This document shows positions 1-6,717 of a stretch of 64,000 bases of DNA, piece by piece. Origin of the DNA: Bacillota bacterium (lineage in GTDB: Bacteria > Bacillota > Clostridia > Lachnospirales > Lachnospiraceae); NCBI GenBank assembly GCA_023398375.1, contig JAEWSH010000037.1:1-64000 (forward strand). The letters are read 5' to 3'. How positions within the stretch are numbered: position 1 is the stretch's first letter; the number at the start of each line of letters is the position of its first letter. The notes below the pieces were generated by a model. The model ran no database searches. It was not told the DNA's origin and was given only the letters and a program-made list of their open reading frames with translations. The position numbers were made by a program, and so were the translations under genes.

Positions 1-120
1 TTCTTTTATATACAAAGTGGCTCAAATATTCAGTAGCATAGGAGCCAGAAGTGGTATACTTTTTGATTAGCACAGGTGGCTCAGAAATTCAGTAGCACCT
101 GGCTCAAAAATTCATTGACA
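1..120. mobile_element. Terminal end of an IS21-like insertion sequence
   Basis: Read on the minus strand, the sequence begins with TGTCAATGAATTTTTGAGCC at 120 and carries three spaced copies of a GAATwTyTGAGCCA-like unit. Multiple short terminal repeats and a terminal CA dinucleotide are typical of the IS21 family. The plus-strand boundary ...TTGACA falls at 120, and chemotaxis-receptor coding sequence starts immediately after it. The transposase genes (istA/istB) would lie to the left of the window, so family assignment rests on the end structure only. It could be the end of another element with repeated termini. Confidence 0.5.
17..115. repeat. Three direct repeats in the element end
   Basis: Copies lie at 17-38 and 76-97 (two 22-base units differing at two positions) and a shorter third copy at 99-115. 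The shared core is GGCTCAaAaATTCA. They are probably transposase-binding sites of the insertion sequence. Confidence 0.6.
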
Positions 121-528
121 TTCACAAGTGCAAAAACAGTAGAACATATCAACATAATAAATGATCAGATAAAAGTAAAAACCAAAGCTGTTCTGGAGGA
201 AGTCAACAAAGAAAATATTGCGACAGAGGAAGGCGGAGAAATAATCAAACGAGTGAACGAAAATTTTAACCATATTCAGGAAGCCTTTCGAGATATCGAT
301 ATGCATATTCAGGGAGAAATGGAAAAAATCGATAATACTTCTTTACTATTCTCCAATATTGTGATGGAAGCAGAAAGCATAGCAAGCATATCAGAAGAAC
401 AAACTGCTGCTACAGAAGAATTAAATTCAGTGATAGAAGAAAATAATTCAAATGTTGAAAATATCTTTCTTTTAATGAAAGGAATAAAAAAATCCAGTGA
501 TCGGCTACTTGGCTTAATAAATAGCTAA
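121..528 (+). pseudogene. Methyl-accepting chemotaxis protein, 3' remnant
   Basis: Only the C-terminal part of the cytoplasmic signalling domain of a chemotaxis receptor remains, about 135 residues of long heptad-patterned helix. It includes the segment SISEEQTAATEELNSVIEEN, typical of the distal MCP helical bundle. The sensor domain, membrane segments, HAMP region and the hairpin tip that contacts CheA/CheW are missing because an IS21-like element ends at 120. The frame stays open back into the element, and a GTG at 76 could in principle start a 150-residue product whose first 15 residues are IS-derived. I consider it a dead fragment. A hairpin terminator follows at 539. Confidence 0.8.
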
Positions 529-538
529 ATACATATAG

Positions 539-584
539 GCCTTGAAAATCCGGCTTTGCATGCTGCGATTTTCAAGGCGGTTTT
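539..584 (+). terminator. Rho-independent terminator after the receptor remnant
   Basis: A 12-bp perfect stem (GCCTTGAAAATC at 539-550 with its complement at 567-578) is followed by CGGTTTT. It sits 11 bases after the stop codon of the receptor remnant. Confidence 0.8.
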
Positions 585-586
585 AT

Positions 587-608
587 AGATTCAACAAAGA
601 ATGAATCT
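587..608 (-). terminator. Weak hairpin downstream of the 70-residue ORF
   Basis: The inverted repeat AGATTCA/TGAATCT (7 bp, 8-base loop) lies just after the stop at 622 on the minus strand and is followed by ATAAAA. The run of T is poor, so terminator function is uncertain. Confidence 0.3.
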
Positions 609-621
609 GCCCTATCTTTTC

Positions 622-834
622 TCAATTGTTATAGATTTTTATTACTATGTATTTCTGCTCTTGTTCCACGGTCCCAGATAGTTCTGTATTTTCCAGCCAT
701 TTTAATGCGGCACTGTCTGTTATTATAATCGGTTTCGTTTCGATCAAAAACGTGTCTGACTGGACAATACCCTGGTTCTCAACAAAAATTCCAGCACTAT
801 CTTCATTTGTCACTCCTATGATCTTACCTCTCAT
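622..834 (-). CDS. Small hypothetical protein, coupled to the diguanylate cyclase
   Basis: This 70-residue protein has no family I recognise. It is mostly beta-strand-like, with alternating hydrophobic residues (KIIGVT, DTFLIETKPIIITD, KYIVIKIYNN), no Cys and no membrane segment, so it is probably a small soluble domain. Its ATG overlaps the last 11 bases of the upstream GGDEF gene (ATGAGAGGTAA shares the stop region). There is no strong ribosome binding site of its own, so translational coupling is likely. The overlap suggests it works with, or modulates, the cyclase, but function is unknown. It could also be a chance reading frame after the stop, though its length and clean overlap argue for a real gene. 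Confidence 0.55.
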   Translation of the reverse strand: MRGKIIGVTNEDSAGIFVENQGIVQSDTFLIETKPIIITDSAALKWLENTELSGTVEQEQKYIVIKIYNN

Positions 835-1867
835 TCACAGTTACTCTATTCTTTCCATTACGCTTTGATAAATAGAGATTATAGTCTGCTCTTTTGATTG
901 CTTCCTCTAACGGAATCTTTTCTTCACATTTTATGTATATGCCAAAGCTTGCTGTAATGGAAGCTTTAATTTCCTTCTCTTCGAAGATAGTTTTTTCCAC
1001 TTCCTGCCGGATTTTTTCAACTGCTTGATATACTTTTTCTTTTTCCGTAAATTCATTAGAAAAAATAATAATTTCTTCTCCGCCATATCTTGCAACAATA
1101 TCATTTGGGCTAGCCGTATTTTTTATGATTTCTGCTACTTTTTTTAAGACCACATCTCCATATGGATGCCCGTAGGTATCATTAATTTTTTTAAAATCAT
1201 CCAGATCTGCCATAATAATATTATAGTTCTTTTCAAGTAATATATTATTTTGTTTCAGCGTCTCAAAAAAATAGCTTTTATTGAAAATTCCTGTAAGTCC
1301 GTCCCGATAAGAATTTTCTTTAATCTGGTTATATAATATATTATTTTCAATAGCCACACCAATATGATTTCCCAAAGCAGATAGAAAAAGTGCATGCTCC
1401 TTTGTAAAATAATTCTTTTCCCTATGCTGGATCAAAATGAATCCCATGAGCCGCTGATCTACCTTGATCGGAACTCCCATGCAGGAAAAAACAAGCTCTT
1501 CCTCATTTTGTGTCTCATATATGGGCGTGCTGCTATTAAGAATGAATTCTGATTCAAAGTGTTTCATAATTAACTTTTTTTCTTCTTCAATGGATTCATA
1601 GGAAAAAGTCTGAGAGGATGCTTCAAAATGTTCTTCATTTCCCTTGATGTAAATCGTCGAATACCTTGCTCCGAACACCCCGATTAACATGTCATTGATT
1701 ATTGGTAAAAGGTTAGGGTTCTTTATAAATTGATTGATATACTTACTTATTTCCAAAAGATTTGAAAACATATTAAGTTTCTTCTCTAATAATGTCACCT
1801 TTTTCGATAAATCATTGATCGTTTTTTCAGTAAAGAGCTGATACTTTTCAAATACTTCTACATCCAT
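824..1867 (-). CDS. GAF-GGDEF diguanylate cyclase
   Basis: The protein (347 residues) would make cyclic di-GMP from two GTP. It has a short coiled coil (residues about 10-40), a GAF-like sensory domain (about 40-180) and a C-terminal GGDEF domain. The active-site signature is RYGGEEII, with GGEE at 262-265, an accepted active variant of GGDEF. The metal-binding Asp lies in MADLDDFKKIND (around 221). The product-inhibition I-site RxxD, expected five residues before GGEE, reads SPND, so the Arg is missing and feedback inhibition is probably absent. No membrane segments are seen, so it is a cytoplasmic sensor. AGGA-type ribosome binding site (GGAGGATTAAG) precedes the ATG. A 70-residue ORF overlaps its 3' end. 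Confidence 0.9.
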   Translation of the reverse strand: MDVEVFEKYQLFTEKTINDLSKKVTLLEKKLNMFSNLLEISKYINQFIKNPNLLPIINDMLIGVFGARYSTIYIKGNEEHFEASSQTFSYESIEEEKKLIMKHFESEFILNSSTPIYETQNEEELVFSCMGVPIKVDQRLMGFILIQHREKNYFTKEHALFLSALGNHIGVAIENNILYNQIKENSYRDGLTGIFNKSYFFETLKQNNILLEKNYNIIMADLDDFKKINDTYGHPYGDVVLKKVAEIIKNTASPNDIVARYGGEEIIIFSNEFTEKEKVYQAVEKIRQEVEKTIFEEKEIKASITASFGIYIKCEEKIPLEEAIKRADYNLYLSKRNGKNRVTVNER

Positions 1868-1996
1868 AAAACTTAATCCTCCACACGAACCACACTACAG
1901 ATACCAATCATTTCATAATAAAAAATAACCATTCAATTCTATCATTTATTTTCTTAATCAGCTACCTTTTTCGTATATAATTTAATTTTAATAACT

Positions 1997-2338
1997 TTAC
2001 TCCCAGGTTTTCCATATTTCTGGCTGATATCCGACCGTTGCTCTTTTTCCATTTCTAACGATTGGCGTTAAGAGTATTTGTTGATTCTCCAATACCTTTT
2101 CATCTCTGTCTTCCTCTGTAATGTATTGAATCAACGTTAAAGTTTCCTTATCCTTGCACTTCTGATCTATCATAGGTTCTAATCCACCCAATGACTGCTT
2201 TATGCTGATATATTCTCCTTTACTTAATCCCTTTTCTTTCAAGTCAATGAATTGAAATCTTACTCCACGTTCCTTAAAATATCTTTGTGCTTTTTTTGTA
2301 TCAAAGCATTTCGTTGTTCCAAATATTTGTACATTCAA
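1997..2338 (-). CDS. ArsC/Spx-family thioredoxin-fold protein
   Basis: A 113-residue protein of the arsenate reductase (ArsC)/Spx/YffB family with a thioredoxin-like fold. It begins with the family pattern MNVQIFGTTKCFDTKKA. There is a single N-terminal Cys (C11), followed by D rather than a second Cys, so the CxxC found in Spx of Bacillus is absent. The C-terminal part has the family features LLTPIVRNGKRATVGYQPEIW, with the conserved cis-Pro region (TPIVRNG). Such proteins are often annotated as arsenate reductase without evidence of arsenate activity, and no arsenic resistance genes are nearby. A role in glutathione-like or glutaredoxin-dependent reduction, or in regulation, is equally possible. 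Confidence 0.8.
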   Translation of the reverse strand: MNVQIFGTTKCFDTKKAQRYFKERGVRFQFIDLKEKGLSKGEYISIKQSLGGLEPMIDQKCKDKETLTLIQYITEEDRDEKVLENQQILLTPIVRNGKRATVGYQPEIWKTWE

Positions 2339-2368
2339 TTCTATTTTTTCCTTTCTGCTAAATCCAGA

Positions 2369-2559
2369 CTATAGGATGCTCTGTACTCTTCCCACAATGC
2401 CTCCCTCTAACATTACCTTGATTCCTCTGGATGTCTTGGCGAATTGGTAAGAATCCTCATAACAGTACCTTCTGTTAATTTCGCGGTTTTCTGATCCTGT
2501 TTCTGGACCACCAGGACCTTTGCACCTATTTTTATATTACTTCTTACTGTTCCTTCCAT
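2369..2559 (-). pseudogene. ywbE: ywbE-like gene with a single-base frameshift
   Basis: Translation from the ATG at 2559 gives MEGTVRSNIKIGAKVLVVQK, continuing to RILTNSPRHP, and then a premature stop in that frame. In the next frame the sequence continues as GIKVMLEGGIVGRVQSIL with a stop at 2369. The combined 63-residue product matches the YwbE (DUF2196) family along its whole length. A single missing base around 2428 (inside CCAGAGGAATC) explains the break. The ribosome binding site GGTGGAGAC precedes the ATG. It is either a real frameshift or a sequencing error. The function of YwbE is not established. Confidence 0.8.
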
Positions 2560-2582
2560 TTTGTCTCCACCTTCACTTAACA

Positions 2583-3227
2583 TTAAAGTTCATCATAAGT
2601 TTTAAATTTATTAATAATCCCAATATATGTTTCATTTTCTTCTCCATTTTCTGGGTTTATCGGAGAATGAATATTATATAAATAACCAGTTTCTCCATAT
2701 CTACCATTTCTATTTTCGTTATAGTAATTGTCATCCATCCATACGTTAAGTACTTTTACACACATGACCACATGACTACTTCCATGATATATTTCTTTTT
2801 CCCATGAATATTCACATTCAAGACTCAAAAAGCATTCTTTTACCATCGGTGCATTCACCTTTGCTGCTTTTTCAGAGGTGAGGTTCGCAAGCAGAATCTC
2901 GTCATCTTCAAATTGATTATTATTTATTGTAGATAGACATTTTATATATAAATCAGCAGTGGGAAAATTTATTACAAGTTGTTTTTTTTCATTGACAGAA
3001 GAATACATATGCGAATGTTTATTTACACTTGCGAATACGCAATAAAAACCATTATCATTAGTAAAAGACAACCACGACTGCATTGTTGCGTTTGTTTTTC
3101 CGTTACTCTTATAACTTGTAACCAAAACAAGAGGCGCCGGTATAGCTGTTACATGCTCAAGCCAATCAAAACCATATAACTCTCTATCTCTCATAAAGGA
3201 TGGACAGTTGTTAAATTCTCTTTTCAT
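2583..3227 (-). CDS. Flavin reductase family (FMN-binding split barrel) protein
   Basis: About 214 residues from the preferred start. The pattern HVTAIPAPLVLVTSYKSNGK followed by ATMQSWLSF and LVINFP is characteristic of the flavin reductase/DIM6-NTAB split-barrel family, which binds FMN or reduces flavins. The N-terminal segment PSFMRDRELYGFDWLEHV resembles clostridial members. The reading frame stays open to an upstream ATG at 3290, which would add 21 non-conserved residues and has its own AAAGG. The ATG at 3227 (MKREFNNC) fits the family better, though its GGGAG is 12 bases away. No partner gene is evident, so the substrate is unknown. Confidence 0.8.
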   Translation of the reverse strand: MKREFNNCPSFMRDRELYGFDWLEHVTAIPAPLVLVTSYKSNGKTNATMQSWLSFTNDNGFYCVFASVNKHSHMYSSVNEKKQLVINFPTADLYIKCLSTINNNQFEDDEILLANLTSEKAAKVNAPMVKECFLSLECEYSWEKEIYHGSSHVVMCVKVLNVWMDDNYYNENRNGRYGETGYLYNIHSPINPENGEENETYIGIINKFKTYDEL

Positions 3228-3291
3228 ATTGTTTCTATTCTCCCAATTATTATTTATTGTATCTTTCTTTAAGCTCTTCCAAAGTACCATA

Positions 3292-3463
3292 TTACCTTTT
3301 AGCTACAATATTACATCTGCTCCAATTCTCGCCTTTATATGAAAAAGCATTTGATACTTTATTTTGTTCTATAAATCCTGCTTTTAAATAACACTTTTTT
3401 GCACCGTATCCCATTTTTTAGACATCCAAAGTCTCTGCTGCTAACATAAGGTCGCATTCTCAT
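3292..3463 (-). pseudogene. GNAT acetyltransferase remnant with internal deletion (first of two)
   Basis: The sequence from the ATG codons at 3463/3457 reads MRMRPYVSSRDFGCL, an N-terminus typical of one GNAT acetyltransferase group. It then jumps, in another frame, to MGYGAKKCYLKAGFIEQNKV and ENWSRCNIVAKR, a GNAT C-terminus ending at 3292. The central acetyl-CoA binding region (about 80-100 residues) is missing, so it cannot be functional. Its end abuts the upstream edge of the flavin reductase gene. Confidence 0.7.
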
Positions 3464-3517
3464 TATAACAGTAACCTCCATAAATATTTTTTTAATATTT
3501 GTCGAGGACTTTCATTC

Positions 3518-3797
3518 TTACTTTTCATAAAAGATAAGCGTCAATTTATCGTTCATCTTTTCTATTTTACCAGTTTGATGATACCCCATTTGCACCAGCA
3601 ATTTTTTCATCCACGGATATGAGATAAAAGAAAGTAAAATCCTGTTTTATTTTATCTATTACTTTATCTAACGGCTCATTACCCGGATTTGTATCATAAT
3701 CTTGATATTTATGCAGTAAATCTCGAAAGGCTTCCTGTTGCATTTTCCATATCAGTATTGCATCAATAATATTAGCCCTTTTTAAATCAATGTCCAT
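3518..3797 (-). pseudogene. GNAT acetyltransferase remnant with internal deletion (second of two)
   Basis: The N-terminal part, from MDIDLKRANIIDAILIWKMQ through FFYLISVDEKIAGA, is a recognisable GNAT start of about 70 residues. The sequence then passes out of frame into KMGYHQTGKIEKMNDKLTLI and FYEK, the characteristic C-terminus of the same kind of acetyltransferase, with a stop at 3518. The core motif A region that binds acetyl-CoA is deleted. Translated straight through, the frame stops at 3567 after 76 residues. This is the same decay pattern as in the neighbouring remnant at 3292-3463. Confidence 0.75.
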
Positions 3798-3820
3798 AAC
3801 CTACTCTCCCAATCCCAATA

Positions 3821-4321
3821 TCACAGCTTATTTAACATGGCAATCGCTAATTCCACGTCCTCTTGTACCAGTCCCGTTTCCTGATTTGTCATTATCTGAT
3901 GTTTCTCGATTTCCGCATCATGCAAATATAAATCATCTAAAACTATCCAATTTCTAATCTCGGGATGTCCATGAAGCCATGATAAAATCTCTTTTGCCTT
4001 TACAAGGCTGAACTTTCTTGTCTTCCTTATTTCTTCTGTTGAGAAATCTGGTGTTATATCAAATATCGTAATGTGGCATCTTCCCAATATCTCTACTAAT
4101 TTCTGAGATTCTTTCCGTGTGGGCTGAATCATATCATTAAACCAAATTTTCCATCCTGAATGCAGAACAACCCCTGCACCTGTTGCTTTTATAATTTTAT
4201 ACAGAAGTTTAACTTTTTTCTCATCTATTAATATATCATCACTAATCACACCCTGATGATTTTGGCTCCAAGTATTATTATTAAGCACTCCATCAATATC
4301 CAGAAAAATAATTTTTTCCAT
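3821..4321 (-). CDS. HAD-superfamily small phosphatase-like protein
   Basis: A 166-residue single-domain HAD protein. Motif I is IIFLDIDGVLNN (nucleophile D8, acid/base D10), motif II is VVLHSGWK, and the late acidic motif is NWIVLDD. There is no large cap domain. The layout resembles HAD domains annotated as found in polynucleotide-kinase or RNA-repair ('Swiss Army Knife') proteins, which act on small phosphoesters or nucleic acid ends. No partner ligase or kinase is adjacent, so the substrate is unknown. The start at 4321 is the only reasonable ATG. Confidence 0.8.
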   Translation of the reverse strand: MEKIIFLDIDGVLNNNTWSQNHQGVISDDILIDEKKVKLLYKIIKATGAGVVLHSGWKIWFNDMIQPTRKESQKLVEILGRCHITIFDITPDFSTEEIRKTRKFSLVKAKEILSWLHGHPEIRNWIVLDDLYLHDAEIEKHQIMTNQETGLVQEDVELAIAMLNKL

Positions 4322-4522
4322 CCGTATTCTCCCCTAAATTATAAAAATAAAAAATCATCTATACTAATCAGTGCATAGACGGTTTTGGGATATATAAAAT
4401 CTATTAAATTTCATTATGAATGGACCCTCAAGCATGCTTTCCCTTACACATCTATCGAAACAAGTAATATTATATCACACAATAAAAGTCAGTGGATTTT
4501 TATTTACGTCATTAAATACATT

Positions 4523-4568
4523 AAAAAGCTAATAACTCTACATTTTTTGTAGAAGTCATTAGCTTTTT
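4523..4568. terminator. Bidirectional-looking terminator after the MBL gene
   Basis: A long stem, AAAAAGCTAAT...ATTAGCTTTTT, with an inner TCTACA/TGTAGA arm lies downstream of the metallo-hydrolase gene (stop at 4607). It carries A/T runs on both sides, so it can act in both directions. The rest of 4322-4522 shows no gene. Confidence 0.8.
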
Positions 4569-4606
4569 GCATTTAGTTACGTATCCTGTTGTCAATTAAA
4601 TTTTGC

Positions 4607-5410
4607 TTAAAGTTCAATTCGTTCCAGGTCATTTGGTACCAGCAGGTTTCCTGCATAGTATTGTTTTCCTTCCTCAGTATACAACCTTTTCCGTTCCTTA
4701 AGATTGTGATCTTCTGTATGATACAGAATCATGTTTTTTGCACGAAGCATTGTTGCATACTCACATGCTTCCTTTACTGTAGTATGGAATTTATCATAAG
4801 GTTTATAAATGTCTCTGTCACGATACATGCAAAACGCCTCATGCAAAAGCCAGTCTGCATCTATCGCATATTGATATTCGCATTCCCGATAAGGTTCATC
4901 CCCAAGGAATGTGAATTTCTTGCCATTATCCAGTGTTGTCATAAATCCGAATTGTTTTGCTTTCTCAGATCCAATATCAAAAAATGTGAATTGATGTCCG
5001 AATATTTCCTTCTCCTCTTTATCATAAACAGGATAAAGAAAGATTCTCTCTCCAATCATTTCATAGAATTTTTTCTGAATGGTAAGTCTTGTGATCGTTG
5101 TTATGGTTTCTATCAATCCTTCATGACAATAAATAGCAAGATTGCCTTCGTATTGATTTTTTTTCATCTGCGTAGCAATCATGCGGATCAGCCACACCAG
5201 CCCCAGTAAATGATCTGTGTGTTCATGACTTATGAAGATTTCATGGATATGTTTCAATGGAATCTCCGCTCTCTCCAATTGAGTCAGGATTCCATTTCCT
5301 CCACCTGCATCCACAAGAAAATAGTTCTCTTCTTTCTGAATGGCAAAGCATGTATTATAGCATTTCGTCACAACAGCATTTCCTGTGCCAAGCATGATTA
5401 GTGTTTCCAT
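4607..5410 (-). CDS. Metallo-beta-lactamase-fold hydrolase (RNase Z-like)
   Basis: A protein of about 267 residues with the MBL metal-binding motif ISHEHTDHLLGL and later ligands in FTFLGDEPY, HEAFC and LYHTEDH. The overall form METLIMLGTGNAVVTKCYNT resembles the tRNase Z/AtsA-like branch, but the long specificity arm is not evident. It is probably a small-molecule esterase or phosphodiesterase. I chose the ATG at 5410, preceded by AAAGGA. The frame is open up to 5464, but that start would lie inside the glycerate kinase gene. It is 35 bases downstream of that gene and probably co-transcribed. Its link to glycerate metabolism is not obvious. Confidence 0.8.
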   Translation of the reverse strand: METLIMLGTGNAVVTKCYNTCFAIQKEENYFLVDAGGGNGILTQLERAEIPLKHIHEIFISHEHTDHLLGLVWLIRMIATQMKKNQYEGNLAIYCHEGLIETITTITRLTIQKKFYEMIGERIFLYPVYDKEEKEIFGHQFTFFDIGSEKAKQFGFMTTLDNGKKFTFLGDEPYRECEYQYAIDADWLLHEAFCMYRDRDIYKPYDKFHTTVKEACEYATMLRAKNMILYHTEDHNLKERKRLYTEEGKQYYAGNLLVPNDLERIEL

Positions 5411-5445
5411 AAATATAGTGTCCTTTCTTCGATCCCACTGTTGCT

Positions 5446-6585
5446 TCAGCTTTTTTTCGCACAAATCAGGCGAAAAATCTGTTCCGCAGTTCTTTCTATG
5501 TTTTCCTTTGCAGTTTCCGGCTTCATCGCCTCATCCAATGTAACAATCTGTGTCAGAATCGGAAAATAGGAATCGATTCCTTCCTCATTACATTTTTCTG
5601 CTCCCGACGCAATACTTCCTGCCAGTGCTATGGTAACAGCTCCATTCTTCTTTCCCATCTTTGCCACTCCCACTGGTCCTTTTCCCATAGCAGTCTGATA
5701 ATCCAGCCTTCCTTCTCCAGTGACCACATAGTCCGCATTCTGCATACTTTCTTCTAATTTAACTGCCTTCATGACCAGCTCTATCCCCGATTGTAATACT
5801 CCATTCAAAAAGGTCAAAAAAGCAAATCCCAGCCCACCTGCCGCTCCGGCACCTTCTGCAGAAATAAAGTCTTTTCCGGTAAATTCCGCTGCCACCTGCC
5901 CATAATGCAGCATATCTTTGTCTAATGTATCCTTTAATTCCTCTGTGACCCCCTTTTGAGGTCCATAGATATAAGTAGCTCCGTTAATGCCGCACAATGG
6001 ATTTGTGACATCGCAGGCGATTTGAAATTGACATTCTCTCAATTCGGGCAATATATTATTATCAGATATTTCTGCAATCCGGGCAAGTCCTTTGGCGCCA
6101 GAAGGTATCTGCTTTCCGTCTTCTTCCAGAAATTCATATCCAAGTGCCTGAAGCATACCAATTCCTCCATCATTCGTAGCACTTCCGCCAATTCCAACAA
6201 TAAAGTGACGACATCCTTTACCTATTGCATCCTTTAACAGTTCTCCAACGCCATAGGTGGTGGCATCCAGCGGCCTCTTATCATGATGTACCAGCGTAAT
6301 TCCGGCAGCGGCAGCCATTTCAATGATCGCTGTCTTAGTTTCCTTTATGTATCCATATTGTGCTGTTACTTTTTCTTCCAACGGTCCCTGTACCCGTAAA
6401 GATATCAATTCTCCTCCCAATCCTGACACGAGTGCCTCCATGGTACCTTCCCCACCGTCAGCAAGAGGTCTGACAATCACTTCTGCTGTTCTGTCAGCTT
6501 TTAAAATTCCCGATCTGGCAGCATTCCCCGCCTCTATGGATGTGAGACTGCCTTTCAAAGAGTCAATTGCTACTACTATCTTCAT
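5446..6585 (-). CDS. garK: Glycerate kinase (GarK/GlxK family)
   Basis: Phosphorylates D-glycerate with ATP, giving 2-phosphoglycerate in this family. The 379-residue protein starts MKIVVAIDSLKGSLTSIEAG and has RPLADGGEGTMEAL, IVGIGGSATNDGGIGMLQAL and YVVTGEGRLDYQTAMGKGP, all hallmark segments of the two-domain glycerate kinase family. Length is normal. The ATG at 6585 has GAAGGGCGG upstream; the in-frame extension to 6630 overlaps the promoter palindrome and is rejected. It sits next to PPDK and a D-2-hydroxyacid dehydrogenase, which suggests the route hydroxypyruvate or glyoxylate-derived glycerate to 2-phosphoglycerate, phosphoenolpyruvate and pyruvate. Confidence 0.93.
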   Translation of the reverse strand: MKIVVAIDSLKGSLTSIEAGNAARSGILKADRTAEVIVRPLADGGEGTMEALVSGLGGELISLRVQGPLEEKVTAQYGYIKETKTAIIEMAAAAGITLVHHDKRPLDATTYGVGELLKDAIGKGCRHFIVGIGGSATNDGGIGMLQALGYEFLEEDGKQIPSGAKGLARIAEISDNNILPELRECQFQIACDVTNPLCGINGATYIYGPQKGVTEELKDTLDKDMLHYGQVAAEFTGKDFISAEGAGAAGGLGFAFLTFLNGVLQSGIELVMKAVKLEESMQNADYVVTGEGRLDYQTAMGKGPVGVAKMGKKNGAVTIALAGSIASGAEKCNEEGIDSYFPILTQIVTLDEAMKPETAKENIERTAEQIFRLICAKKS

Positions 6586-6606
6586 CTTGTTGTTCCGCCC
6601 TTCTCT

Positions 6607-6651
6607 ATTATAAATATAACTCTTATACATGACAACTACCAGTTGTCATGT
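6607..6651 (-). promoter_or_regulatory. Promoter and perfect palindromic operator of the glycerate kinase gene
   Basis: On the minus strand TTGTCA (6635-6630), a 17-base spacer and TATAAT (6612-6607) form a near-consensus promoter 22 bases before the start codon. The -35 box lies inside a perfect inverted repeat, ACATGACAACT-ACC-AGTTGTCATGT (6627-6651, 11-bp arms). A dimeric regulator bound here would cover the -35 box. No regulator gene is adjacent. Confidence 0.75.
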
Positions 6652-6717
6652 TCTTTGTTCCAAAGATCAATCCAACCTATCATTCTAGTGCAAGCTATTC
6701 CTGATTGAATATTTTCC

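Noticed and set aside
17..115. The three repeats near the left edge as a CRISPR array
   Set aside because: Only three imperfect copies with irregular spacing, no cas genes, and an end structure typical of an insertion sequence.
4589..5209. Long plus-strand frame opposite the MBL hydrolase gene
   Set aside because: The translation is Cys/Phe/Ile-rich and it lies antisense to a gene with clear metal-binding motifs; typical antisense shadow.
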